A stretch of DNA of 15,377 bases, from positions 1-15,377 of the forward strand of contig JASJBO010000156.1 of assembly GCA_030066475.1 (NCBI GenBank), given 5' to 3'. Made by a program: the position numbers and the translations under genes. Position 1 is the first letter of the stretch; each line of letters starts with the position of its first letter. The notes below the pieces were generated by a model, which worked only from the letters and a program-made list of their open reading frames with translations, did no database searches and was not told the DNA's origin. This document shows, one piece after another, positions 6,840-13,595 of this stretch. The DNA is from Myxococcota bacterium (GTDB lineage: Bacteria > Myxococcota_A > UBA9160 > PR03).

Positions 6840-7238
6840 TCAGGGCTCGCCAGCCCCCTGCTCCACCGCCCGCCCGCTGGCGCGCCAGGCCGCCATGTCG
6901 CCGCTGAGATGGCGCGTCTCGAAGCCCGCAGCTCCGAGCAGTCCGGCGGCCCGCTCGGCGCGCGGCCCCGCCTCGCAGTAGACGACCACGCCCCGCTCGC
7001 GCCACGGCTCGAGATCGGCCAGCCGCGCCGGCAGCTCGGAGATCGGGACGTTGCGCGCGCCGGGCACCCGGCCCCGGTCGAACTCGGCGGGGCTGCGCAC
7101 GTCGAGCAGCAGCGGACCGTCGGCGTGCGCGGTCAGCGCCAGCAGCTGCTCCGGGGCCACCTCGCGCGCGCCCGGTACGGAGTCGAGGCCACACGCCAGT
7201 CCCGCGAGGAGGACGACGACCGTGAGCCCCAGCTTCAT
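6840..7238 (-). CDS. Exported single-domain rhodanese-like protein (132 aa)
   Basis: A small sulfurtransferase-type protein predicted to act outside the cytoplasm. The N-terminus MKLGLTVVVLLAGLACG is a signal sequence. Cys16 could be a lipid-attachment site, but the residues before it (GLA) fit the lipobox poorly. The rhodanese domain runs from about residue 28 to 128, with LLLDVRSPAEFDRGRVPGAR (43-62) and the active loop YCEAGPRAERA. Cys88 is the persulfide-forming residue and Arg93 closes the six-residue loop. GDMAAWRASG is the typical rhodanese end. The catalytic Cys is present, so it may be active, but the sulfur donor and acceptor are unknown. Its ATG overlaps the stop of the upstream methyltransferase-like gene by 4 nt (ATGA), so the two are probably translated as a coupled pair. 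Confidence 0.88.
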   Translation of the reverse strand: MKLGLTVVVLLAGLACGLDSVPGAREVAPEQLLALTAHADGPLLLDVRSPAEFDRGRVPGARNVPISELPARLADLEPWRERGVVVYCEAGPRAERAAGLLGAAGFETRHLSGDMAAWRASGRAVEQGAGEP

Positions 7239-7876
7239 CCCGCGCCGAGTGCGGTGCGGACGGCGAGCCAGGCGATCGCCAGCAGCACGCCCACCAGCGT
7301 CGCGAGCTCGTTGTTCTCGAGCACGCGGCCCGCCGACCACGAGCGCCGCGCGGGCCTGCCGGCCGGGCGCCATGCCCGCCGGCGCGGCCACAGTGCCCGG
7401 ACCGCGGCTCGGTAGTCGGCGAAGTGCTCGCCGTGGCGCGCGTCGAGCCGGCGCGCCTCGGCCTGCTCCTTGCGCGGCAGGTAGCGGAACGCGAACCAGG
7501 GGAGCCCGGCGGCGAGCGTCCACGGCGCCACCTCGGGCCCCGTCGCGATCAGCAGCCCCACCCCGACGATCAGCGCCCCCGCGTAGAGCGGGTGGCGCAC
7601 GTAGGCGTAGGGACCAGTCTGGGTCAGCTCTTCGGTCTTCTTCAGGTGCCCCGCAGCCCAGAGGCGCAGTGCGCAGCCGAGCAGGGCGACGCCGCTGCCC
7701 AGGGCCAGGCTGTCCGGCGTGGGCCGCGCGGCCAGCAGCACCAGCGCTCCCGCACCGAACGCCGCCCACACGCGCGGTCGCGTCAGCTTGCGCAGGGACG
7801 GCGGGTGGACCGTGCGCCGCGGGCGCGCCTCCGCGCCGGACGCCTCGAGCGAGAACGGCTCGGGCCGCGATGCCAT
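7235..7876 (-). CDS. Isoprenylcysteine carboxyl methyltransferase / phospholipid methyltransferase-like membrane protein (213 aa)
   Basis: A polytopic membrane enzyme of the ICMT/PEMT family, which moves a methyl group from S-adenosylmethionine. The family signature is clear: TGPYAYVRHPLYAGALIVGV (87-106), then PRKEQAEARRLDARHGEHFADYRAAV (134-159), where the basic and acidic residues form the SAM and active-site region. Hydrophobic segments lie near 36-51, 55-75, 98-113 and 118-132, and an additional one near 192-210 follows an Arg-rich linker. The true substrate in bacteria of this family is usually unknown; methylation of a protein cysteine should not be assumed. The ATG at 7876 follows GAGG by only 2 nt, so the start is not certain. 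The downstream rhodanese gene overlaps by 4 nt. Confidence 0.8.
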   Translation of the reverse strand: MASRPEPFSLEASGAEARPRRTVHPPSLRKLTRPRVWAAFGAGALVLLAARPTPDSLALGSGVALLGCALRLWAAGHLKKTEELTQTGPYAYVRHPLYAGALIVGVGLLIATGPEVAPWTLAAGLPWFAFRYLPRKEQAEARRLDARHGEHFADYRAAVRALWPRRRAWRPAGRPARRSWSAGRVLENNELATLVGVLLAIAWLAVRTALGAG

Positions 7877-8183
7877 CGCCTCGGAACCCTCCGAACGGAC
7901 TGCGCCGACACCACAGGGACTCCCCGGCTCGGGCGCGCCGTGGACGGAACCCTACCGCATCCAGGCGAGACCACGCGCCGCCGACTCCGGCGGCTGTAGC
8001 TTCCCAGTCGAGGGCGGTCAGTCCGGCTGCCACGTCGACCCCCTCGATCCGAGCGTGACCGTCGTCCTGACGGGGCTCGCCCTGGCCGCCGCCGCCGCAC
8101 CGTCCGGTCCCACCCGAGGCGCTTCGCTCCGCGCGCGCAGGGGCGCGGGGCCCGCGGTACCCTGGCGCCGAGGGGGAACGCGC
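7877..8183. promoter_or_regulatory. 307-bp divergent intergenic region, no gene seen
   Basis: It lies between the leftward methyltransferase-like gene and the rightward amidohydrolase gene and should hold both promoters. I see no clear -10/-35 pair. It contains a perfect 13-bp palindrome, CGCGGGGCCCGCG, at 8144-8156, 27 bp before the amidohydrolase ATG, and a small inverted repeat CCGTC...GACGG near 8059-8073. The only convincing ribosome binding site is AGGGGGAA at 8171-8178, 5 nt before the rightward ATG. Long open frames entering this region from both sides look like GC-driven shadows. Confidence 0.5.
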
Positions 8184-9920
8184 ATGAAGCGAGTCGTCGC
8201 CATCGGCACGTGCGTGCTGCTGGTCGCCGCCGCCTGGCTCGCCCTGCGCGGTCCCGGCCGCGTGGTCTACCGGGGCGGACCGATCCTGACCATGGACGCC
8301 GACGACCGCCTGGTCGAGGCGCTCGGCACCGACGGCGACCGCATCGCGATCGTCGGCAGCGAGGCCGAGGTGCGCGCCTGGGGCGGCAGCGGCGCGCGCG
8401 TGGTCGACCTGCAGGGCGCTGCGCTGCTCCCGGGCTTCGTCGACGCGCACGGCCACTTCCCCGGCGAGGGCATCTACGCGGTCGTCGAGGACCTCAACAG
8501 CCCGCCGATCGGCACGGTCGAGCGCATCGACGAGATCGTCGAGCGGATGCGGGCCCGCGCCGCGGAGGCGCCGGCCGGCGACTGGGTGCTCGGCATGAGC
8601 TACGACGACACGCTGCTGGCCGAGCGGCGCCACCCGACCCGCGAGGACCTCGACCGCGCCTCGCGCCAGCATCCGCTCGCGATCGTGCACATCTCGGGGC
8701 ACCTGGCCGTCGCCAACTCGGCCGCGCTCGCGGCGATGGACATCGGCGCGGAGACGCCCGACCCGGTGGGCGGCGTGATCCAACGCGACGCGTCGGGCGC
8801 CCCCAACGGCGTGCTGGAGGAGACCGCCGCCGAGCAGATCATGGAGCACGTACTCCAGCCCGGCGCACTCGAGGGGCTGCGCATCGTGCGCGAGGCGGGC
8901 CGGCGCTACACCGCGGCCGGTGTCACCACCGCGCAGAGCGGCTACGCGACGGCCCCGGTGATGACGAGCCTGATCTGGGCATCGCGGCTCGGGCTGGTGC
9001 CCGTGCGCCTGGTGCTGTGGCCCGCGATGGAGACCGCCGACGAGATGCTCGACGGCAGCGTGTCGATCGAGAGCTACGACCCGCTCTGGGTGCGGATCGG
9101 CGCCGTGAAGCTCGTCGCCGACGGCTCGATCCAGGGCTACACGGGCTACCTGAGCGAGCCCTACCACGTGCCGCCCGGCGACGACCCGGAGTTCCGCGGC
9201 TACCCGCGCATCCCGCGCGAAGAGCTGCTCGAGCGGGTCACCCGCTACCAGCGGGCCGGCCTGCAGGTGGCGATCCACGGCAACGGCGACGCGTCGATCG
9301 CCGACGCGCTCGACGCGATCGAGACCGCCGCGCGCGCGCACCCGCGCGACGACGCGCGCCCGATCGTGATCCACGCCCAGATGACGCGTCCCGACCAGCT
9401 CGACCGGATGGCCCGGCTCGGCGTGGTGCCGAGCTTCTTCACGCTCCACACGTTCTACTGGGGCGACCGGCACCGCACGCTGTTCATGGGCCCCGAGCGC
9501 GCGGCGCGCATGAGCCCGGCGCGCAGCGCCGGCGAGCGGGGCATCCGCTACACGATCCACTGCGACGCGCCGGTGGTGCCGATGGAGCCGCTGCGGCTGG
9601 TCTGGGCCGCGGTGAACCGGCGCACGCGCAGCGACTTCGTCGTCGGCCCCGACGAGCGGCTGACGCCGATGCAGGCGCTGCGCGCAGTCACCATCGACGC
9701 GGCCTGGCAGCACTTCGAAGAGGACCTGAAGGGCTCGCTCGAGCCCGGCAAGCTCGCCGACCTGGTGATCCTGTCCGATTCGCCGCTCGAGCGCCCCGAG
9801 ACGATCGACGAGATCCGCGTACTCGAGACGATCGTGGGCGGGAGGAGCGTCTTCCGTGCGGCCGACGCGCCGCGCGACGTCAGCGCTTGGCGCGATACGG
9901 CTCCCACACCGCGATCTTGA
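8184..9920 (+). CDS. YtcJ-type amidohydrolase, membrane-anchored or exported (578 aa)
   Basis: A metal-dependent hydrolase of the amidohydrolase-3 (YtcJ/NfdA-like) group; substrates are typically N-acyl or amide compounds, but the true one is unknown. Metal-binding and catalytic motifs are visible: LLPGFVDAHGHF with His89 and His91, VKLVADGSIQGYTGYL with Lys309 and Asp313, VAIHGNGD with His365, IVIHAQ with His397 and IHCDAPVVPMEPL with Asp461. The typical end GSLEPGKLADLVILSDSPLE is present. The N-terminus MKRVVAIGTCVLLVAAAWLAL is a signal or anchor, so it probably acts in the periplasm. ATG at 8184 has AGGGGGAA 5 nt upstream; the longer open frame starting in the opposite-strand gene was rejected. 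The 3' end overlaps the M48 gene tail-to-tail by 41 bp. Length is usual for the family. Confidence 0.93.
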   Translation: MKRVVAIGTCVLLVAAAWLALRGPGRVVYRGGPILTMDADDRLVEALGTDGDRIAIVGSEAEVRAWGGSGARVVDLQGAALLPGFVDAHGHFPGEGIYAVVEDLNSPPIGTVERIDEIVERMRARAAEAPAGDWVLGMSYDDTLLAERRHPTREDLDRASRQHPLAIVHISGHLAVANSAALAAMDIGAETPDPVGGVIQRDASGAPNGVLEETAAEQIMEHVLQPGALEGLRIVREAGRRYTAAGVTTAQSGYATAPVMTSLIWASRLGLVPVRLVLWPAMETADEMLDGSVSIESYDPLWVRIGAVKLVADGSIQGYTGYLSEPYHVPPGDDPEFRGYPRIPREELLERVTRYQRAGLQVAIHGNGDASIADALDAIETAARAHPRDDARPIVIHAQMTRPDQLDRMARLGVVPSFFTLHTFYWGDRHRTLFMGPERAARMSPARSAGERGIRYTIHCDAPVVPMEPLRLVWAAVNRRTRSDFVVGPDERLTPMQALRAVTIDAAWQHFEEDLKGSLEPGKLADLVILSDSPLERPETIDEIRVLETIVGGRSVFRAADAPRDVSAWRDTAPTPRS

Positions 9921-11337
9921 GCTTCTCGCCACCCGCGAAGCGCACGTCGGGTCCCGCGAGCGCGTTCGCCATGGCCACCCGCTCCGCGCTCCAGGTCGAG
10001 CCGGTGCGGTCGACCAGCGCGTCCACGTTCTCTCCCGACCGCGCGGTGAACAGGCGGATGCGCCGCTCGCGGATGTCCTTCCAGTCGCCGGCCTGCAGCG
10101 ACCGGAAGCTCCCGGCGGTCGCGTCGAAGCGCGCCTCCCAGTCGGGTCCCGAGGCCGGGGACGCGCAGGCCATCCGGTAGACGTGGCCCCGGTGGGCGAT
10201 CCAGGTCGCATGGACCAGCCGCTTGCGGCCCCGATCGACCGAGCGCAGGGCCGGCAGCCCGTTGACCTGGAGCGACTCGAACCCGGCCACCTGCTTCTCC
10301 TTGAAGCCGTCGGCGAGCGCGCCCTGGGCGGGAGCCGTCCCCTTCGCCGAGATCTGGAACAGGCAGAAGCGCTCGCGCTCGGCCGTCGGGTCGACGCCGA
10401 TCACGACCTGGTCGGTGTTGTGGGTGGTCCAGCCCTTCGGGAACAGGAAGCTGAGGCGGAGCTCGGGGTGCAGGAACCGCGAGTCCGCGAAGACGCCGCC
10501 CTTGGCGCCGTCGCCGACCACCAGGCCGTCGATGCGCTTCAGGTAGGCGCTCGCGCGGCGCGGCTGGGAGGCGGTCAGGCCCTGCTTCATCAGGTGCTGG
10601 CGCAGGTCCGAGATGCGGCCGGGCGTCGCTGGGTGGGTGTCGAAGAAGCTCGGATTGCGCGATTCCCCGGTGCGCAGCTCCGCGTCGCGCTCGAGCGTCT
10701 CGAGCGAGCTCACGAGGGCCGCCGGGTCGTAGCCCGTAGCCGCCGCGATGTCGGCGCCCAGCCGGTCGGCCTCGCTCTCCTGGTCGCGGCTGTAGGGCGA
10801 CAGCACCAGTCCGCCCGCGACGTTGGCGGGCAGGTTCACCAGCTTGCCGAGCGTGCCGCTGACCACGCCGACGATGGCCCCGGGGATCTTCAGCACCGCG
10901 AAGGGCGCCCGGGCCGTGGCCTGGCGCACGTGGTGGCGGGCCGCCACGTGGCCGACCTCGTGCCCCATCGTTCCCGCCAGCTCGTCCTCGGAGTTGAGCA
11001 GGACCAGCAGCCCTCGCGTCACGTAGACCGGGCCGCCCGGCAGCGCGAACGCGTTGGGCTCCTTCGCGTCGAGCACCGCGAAACGGTAGTCGGCGCCGGG
11101 TCGTGGCGAGTTCGCGGCCAGTCGCTCGCCGAGGCCGCGCACGTAGGCCTGGAGCGGCTCGTTCTCGACCAGGCCCATGAACTCCTCGATCTGCTTGGCT
11201 GCGGCCTGGCCGGCCTGGCGTTCGCCCTGCTCCGAGACCAGGACGAACTCCTGCTCGCCGGAGGCCGGGTTGCGGGCGCAGCCCGCCAGCGTGAGCGGCA
11301 CGAGCAATGCCGCGAGGAACGTGCGTCGCAAGGTCAT
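9880..11337 (-). CDS. M48-family zinc metalloprotease lipoprotein, BepA-like (485 aa)
   Basis: A periplasmic, probably outer-membrane-attached protease of the type that removes or helps to fold envelope proteins. The signal ends LTLAGCARNP, a good lipobox with Cys20. The zinc motif is GHEVGHVAARHHV (His126, Glu127, His130) and the third ligand is Glu187 in SRDQESEADRLG. FFDTHPATPGRI (231-242) is the usual conserved His segment. About 230 residues follow, including HPELRLSFLFPKGWTTHNT and KQVAGFESLQVNG. They do not look like the TPR tail of E. coli BepA but do occur in longer M48 proteins. Start choice: AGGAGG directly abuts the ATG at 11337, which is too close. A TTG two codons later (11331) has the ideal 6-nt spacing, so the protein may really be 483 aa. 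Its upstream neighbour, 88 nt away, is also a lipoprotein gene. Confidence 0.93.
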   Translation of the reverse strand: MTLRRTFLAALLVPLTLAGCARNPASGEQEFVLVSEQGERQAGQAAAKQIEEFMGLVENEPLQAYVRGLGERLAANSPRPGADYRFAVLDAKEPNAFALPGGPVYVTRGLLVLLNSEDELAGTMGHEVGHVAARHHVRQATARAPFAVLKIPGAIVGVVSGTLGKLVNLPANVAGGLVLSPYSRDQESEADRLGADIAAATGYDPAALVSSLETLERDAELRTGESRNPSFFDTHPATPGRISDLRQHLMKQGLTASQPRRASAYLKRIDGLVVGDGAKGGVFADSRFLHPELRLSFLFPKGWTTHNTDQVVIGVDPTAERERFCLFQISAKGTAPAQGALADGFKEKQVAGFESLQVNGLPALRSVDRGRKRLVHATWIAHRGHVYRMACASPASGPDWEARFDATAGSFRSLQAGDWKDIRERRIRLFTARSGENVDALVDRTGSTWSAERVAMANALAGPDVRFAGGEKLKIAVWEPYRAKR

Positions 11338-11350
11338 CCTCCTGGGAACG

Positions 11351-11382
11351 CCGCCCCGCCGGCGACCGGCGAGTCGCGGCGG
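11351..11382 (-). other. GC-rich stem-loop just upstream of the M48 gene
   Basis: CGCCGG-CGA-CCGGCG at 11357-11371 gives a 6-bp stem with a 3-nt loop, and CCGCC (11351-11355) can pair with GGCGG (11378-11382) outside it. It lies between the DUF4136-like gene and the ribosome binding site of the M48 gene. There is no T tract, so I do not call it a terminator; it could influence M48 translation or processing of a joint message. Confidence 0.3.
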
Positions 11383-11425
11383 AGGGCTCCGGACGTTGGG
11401 TTCGGGGTCTGGGGTCGCGCTCGCC

Positions 11426-11914
11426 TCAGTGCGGCGGGTACTGCTCCATGATGCTGGCCACCGCGTTGTCGATCTCGGTGCGCGTGTCCATCTTGTCCTC
11501 GTACCAGGTCACGGTGGCCCAGCCCGACCAGTAGAGGTAGCGGTCGTTCGGGCGGACCAGATCGATCGAGAGACCGGCCAGGTCGCCCCAGCTGCTCATG
11601 CCCTCGGTGCGCACCCGGCTGTGGACGCCCATCGCGAGGAACACCAGCGCGTCGGCCTGCGCGGGCTCGACGAAGCGAAGGCCCTTCCGCTCGAACCCCG
11701 AGCGGATCACGCTCCGCGCGTACACCCGATCCTCCTTGGCCTGGCCCTTGATGGGGGCCACGCCCGCCGGGTCCCAGGCGATCTCCTGGATCGCGGCGAA
11801 GTCCGTCTCGTGGTCGTAGCGGACGCTGGTCCGTAGGCGGCTCGCGCAGCCTGTCGAGAGGGCCAGGACGAAGAGGGCCAGGACGACGAGTCCGACGACT
11901 GCGCGCAGTGCCAT
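11426..11914 (-). CDS. DUF4136-like exported lipoprotein (162 aa)
   Basis: A small envelope protein of unknown molecular function. The signal is MALRAVVGLVVLALFVLALSTGC, with Cys23 in a plausible lipobox (STGC). The mature part begins RLRTSVRYDHETDFAAIQEIAWDP, close to the DUF4136 pattern of V-x-x-Y-D then D-F-x-x-Y-x-T-Y-A-W. It continues with VYARSVIRSGFERKGLRFVE, the helix before the central sheet, and ADALVFLAMGVHSRV. The end, EIDNAVASIMEQYPPH, is also typical: these proteins end near a conserved V-x-x-I/L-x-x-Y/F-P-P. ATG at 11914 has AGGGG 6 nt upstream. The open frame upstream is a shadow of oxyR and the opposite-strand gene. It shares direction with the M48 gene 88 nt downstream, so the two may be co-transcribed. 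Confidence 0.82.
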   Translation of the reverse strand: MALRAVVGLVVLALFVLALSTGCASRLRTSVRYDHETDFAAIQEIAWDPAGVAPIKGQAKEDRVYARSVIRSGFERKGLRFVEPAQADALVFLAMGVHSRVRTEGMSSWGDLAGLSIDLVRPNDRYLYWSGWATVTWYEDKMDTRTEIDNAVASIMEQYPPH

Positions 11915-11962
11915 CGAGATCCCCTCGGGCGGTGCGCCGGCAGCATACTGTATCTTCTGGCG
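11915..11962. promoter_or_regulatory. 48-bp divergent promoter region with palindrome ATACTGTAT
   Basis: The region separates the leftward DUF4136-like gene from the rightward exported-protein gene. ATACTGTAT at 11945-11953 is a 9-bp palindrome and the only AT-rich stretch. It could provide -10 hexamers in both directions: TATCTT at 11951-11956 rightward, TACAGT leftward. TATCTT ends 6 nt before the rightward ATG, which would fit a leaderless transcript. No -35 is evident. Inferred only. Confidence 0.4.
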
Positions 11963-12544
11963 ATGCAGCGCTCGCTCTCCCTCGCGGCGCTCCTCCTGGC
12001 GGCAGCCCTGCTCGGCTCCGAGGCCTTCGCTCAGAGCTGGAGCCGCGGCGGGTCGCCCGGCTGGAGCCGTGCCGGTCGCCGTGGCCTCCCCGCCGGCACG
12101 CCGCGCCACGTGCCGCGCTCGAGCGCGGACCGGGCGCGGCAGCGGTCGGTCGAGAGCCTGCAGCGCAAGACCCTGTCGACGCGGGCGGAGAGCCGCACCC
12201 GGCTGCGGGAGATGTCGCGCGACATCGAGCGCCGGGCCTCCGACCGCGCGCTGCGCGAGCGCGGGACCCCGGGCCAGGTCGCGGTGCACGAGGCACGCGT
12301 GCGCCGCGAGGAGGCGCTCGACGACCTGCGCACCGAGCAGGAGCAGGACGCCCTCGACGGCTTCTGGGCGAGCACGTTCGGACCGGAGACGCGCCGCGTG
12401 TTCGAGCGCAGCGGCATCGACCTCGACCGCCAGCTGCGGCGGCGCGCGATCGACTCGCGCCTCGAGGCGCTGCGCGCGACCGCCGAAGCGCGCGAGCGCG
12501 AGCCTTCGGGGCTGGCCGGGCCGACGCCCGACGAGCTGCGCTGA
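11963..12544 (+). CDS. Exported Arg/Glu-rich helical protein of unknown function (193 aa)
   Basis: I do not recognise a family. The first 23 residues (MQRSLSLAALLLAAALLGSE to AFA) are a clear signal peptide with an AFA|QS cleavage site. The mature protein begins with a Ser/Trp/Gly-rich part (SWSRGGSPGWSRAGRRG). It continues with a long strongly charged helical region (about 55-130), in which Arg, Glu, Asp and Ser alternate (RTRLREMSRDIERRASDRAL). A more compact-looking segment follows, GFWASTFGPETRRVFERSGIDLDRQLRRRAIDSRLEALR, and it has no cysteines. Third codon positions are strongly G/C, as expected for a real gene here. There is no Shine-Dalgarno sequence before the ATG. The gene is divergent from a lipoprotein gene and convergent with oxyR (35-nt gap). 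An RNA- or DNA-binding role is not implied, since it is exported. Confidence 0.75.
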   Translation: MQRSLSLAALLLAAALLGSEAFAQSWSRGGSPGWSRAGRRGLPAGTPRHVPRSSADRARQRSVESLQRKTLSTRAESRTRLREMSRDIERRASDRALRERGTPGQVAVHEARVRREEALDDLRTEQEQDALDGFWASTFGPETRRVFERSGIDLDRQLRRRAIDSRLEALRATAEAREREPSGLAGPTPDELR

Positions 12545-12579
12545 GCGACGCGGAGCCACGCGCGCGGGCCCCGGTTCGT

Positions 12580-13497
12580 TCAGGCTCCGCCGCCCCGGCG
12601 GCCGGCGCGCGCCGGGCGCAGCAGCGGCGCGAGCGTCCGGAACTCCTCGGACCGCGGCGAGCCCGGCCGCCACGCCAGCCCGATCGTACGGCCCGGCTCG
12701 GGCGCCCGGAAGCGCCGCACCCGCAGTCCCGGGCGGGGACGCGCCTCGCTCGCCACGGCCAGCTCCGGCAGCAGCGTCACCCCGTCTCCGCCCTGCACCA
12801 TCTCGAGCAGCGTGCCGAGGCTGCTGGCCCGGAAGTCGCCGAAGGCGTGGGCCCGCGCGCGGCGACACACCTCGAGCGCCTGGTCCTGCAGGCAGTGGCC
12901 GTCCTCGAGCAGCAGCACCTCGTCGTCGCGCAGGTCGGCGGGAGCCGGCGCCGGGCCGCGGGCCAGGGCGTGCGCGCGCGGGACCACCAGTGCGAAGCGG
13001 TCCGCGAACAGCGACAGCGTGTCGGCGCTCCCCAGGTCGGCTTCGAGCGCGAGCAGCAGCAGGTCGAGCCGCCCGGCCTCGAGGTCCTCGACCAGCCGCG
13101 GCGTACGGTCCTCGCGCAGGCGCAGCAGCAGATCGGGGAAGCGCTTGCGCACGCGCGGCAGCACCCGGGGCAGCAGGTACGGCGCCACGGTCGGGATCAC
13201 GCCGAGCCGCAAGGGACCCTGGAGCGGGCGCCCCAGCACGCGCGCCGCCTCGGCCAGGTCGCGGGCCCCGGCGAGCACCGCGCGCCCCCGGTCGAGCAGC
13301 GCCCCTCCCGCCGGCGTGAGCAGCACGCGGCGGCGGTCGCGTTCGAACAGGCGCACCTCCAGCTCTCGCTCGAGCTGGCGGACCTGCGCCGACAGCCCCG
13401 GCTGGCTCACGCCGCAGCGCCGCGCGGCGCGGTGGAAGCCGCCCTCCTCCGCCACCGCCACGAAGTACTCGAGCTGCCGCAGGGTCGGAAGCTGCAT
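12580..13497 (-). CDS. oxyR: OxyR, LysR-type peroxide sensor and transcriptional activator (305 aa)
   Basis: A redox-sensing LysR regulator. The N-terminal winged helix-turn-helix covers residues 4-63 (LRQLEYFVAVAEEGGFHRAA, CGVSQPGLSAQVRQLERELE). The effector domain has LLLEDGHCLQDQALEVCRRA, in which Cys202 and Cys211 are nine residues apart. This matches the spacing and surroundings of the E. coli OxyR disulfide pair Cys199/Cys208. FRASSLGTLLEMVQGGDGVTLLPELAV follows as in OxyR. The protein is therefore OxyR, not just an OxyR-like LysR member. Oxidation by H2O2 should form the disulfide and switch on targets. It is divergent from a peroxiredoxin-glutaredoxin gene with a 98-bp gap, the typical target arrangement. 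ATG at 13497 has no ribosome binding site, only AT-rich sequence containing an OxyR-like operator, which suggests auto-repression. Confidence 0.93.
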   Translation of the reverse strand: MQLPTLRQLEYFVAVAEEGGFHRAARRCGVSQPGLSAQVRQLERELEVRLFERDRRRVLLTPAGGALLDRGRAVLAGARDLAEAARVLGRPLQGPLRLGVIPTVAPYLLPRVLPRVRKRFPDLLLRLREDRTPRLVEDLEAGRLDLLLLALEADLGSADTLSLFADRFALVVPRAHALARGPAPAPADLRDDEVLLLEDGHCLQDQALEVCRRARAHAFGDFRASSLGTLLEMVQGGDGVTLLPELAVASEARPRPGLRVRRFRAPEPGRTIGLAWRPGSPRSEEFRTLAPLLRPARAGRRGGGA

Positions 13498-13595
13498 GAT
13501 AGATAAAAATTATCAATCGAAGAATTTATTTCAATTCGACTTCTCAGCACGACGGACGACACTGATGCAACTGACTGCCAACGAGGAGTCCAGCC
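13498..13595. promoter_or_regulatory. Shared oxyR / prx-grx control region
   Basis: This 98-bp gap between two divergent genes is strikingly AT-rich on its left half (13498-13537). It contains the OxyR-like site described separately. GAGGAG at 13583-13588 is a good ribosome binding site, 7 nt before the peroxiredoxin ATG. I cannot assign a reliable -10 for either direction. Confidence 0.6.
13499..13535. promoter_or_regulatory. Putative OxyR tetramer-binding site
   Basis: The known E. coli OxyR consensus is two halves of ATAGntnnnanCTAT separated by 7 bp. ATAGATAAAAATTAT at 13499-13513 matches 9 of the 10 fixed positions of one half. After exactly 7 bp, 13521-13535 matches 6 of 10 of the second half. 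The region also reads as a 19-bp inverted repeat, TGATAGATAAAAATTATCA (13497-13515). The site begins 2 bp from the oxyR start codon. Binding is inferred, not shown. Confidence 0.6.

Noticed and set aside
7239..10211. Very long leftward open frame upstream of the rhodanese
   Set aside because: It crosses two well-identified genes and an intergenic region; only the last 132 codons resemble a protein family.
12545..12579. Bidirectional terminator between the exported protein gene and oxyR
   Set aside because: Only a 4-bp CGCG stem can be drawn and there is no T tract.
11908..13506. 532-codon rightward open frame over oxyR
   Set aside because: It is antisense to OxyR, whose motifs are unmistakable, and has no domain features.
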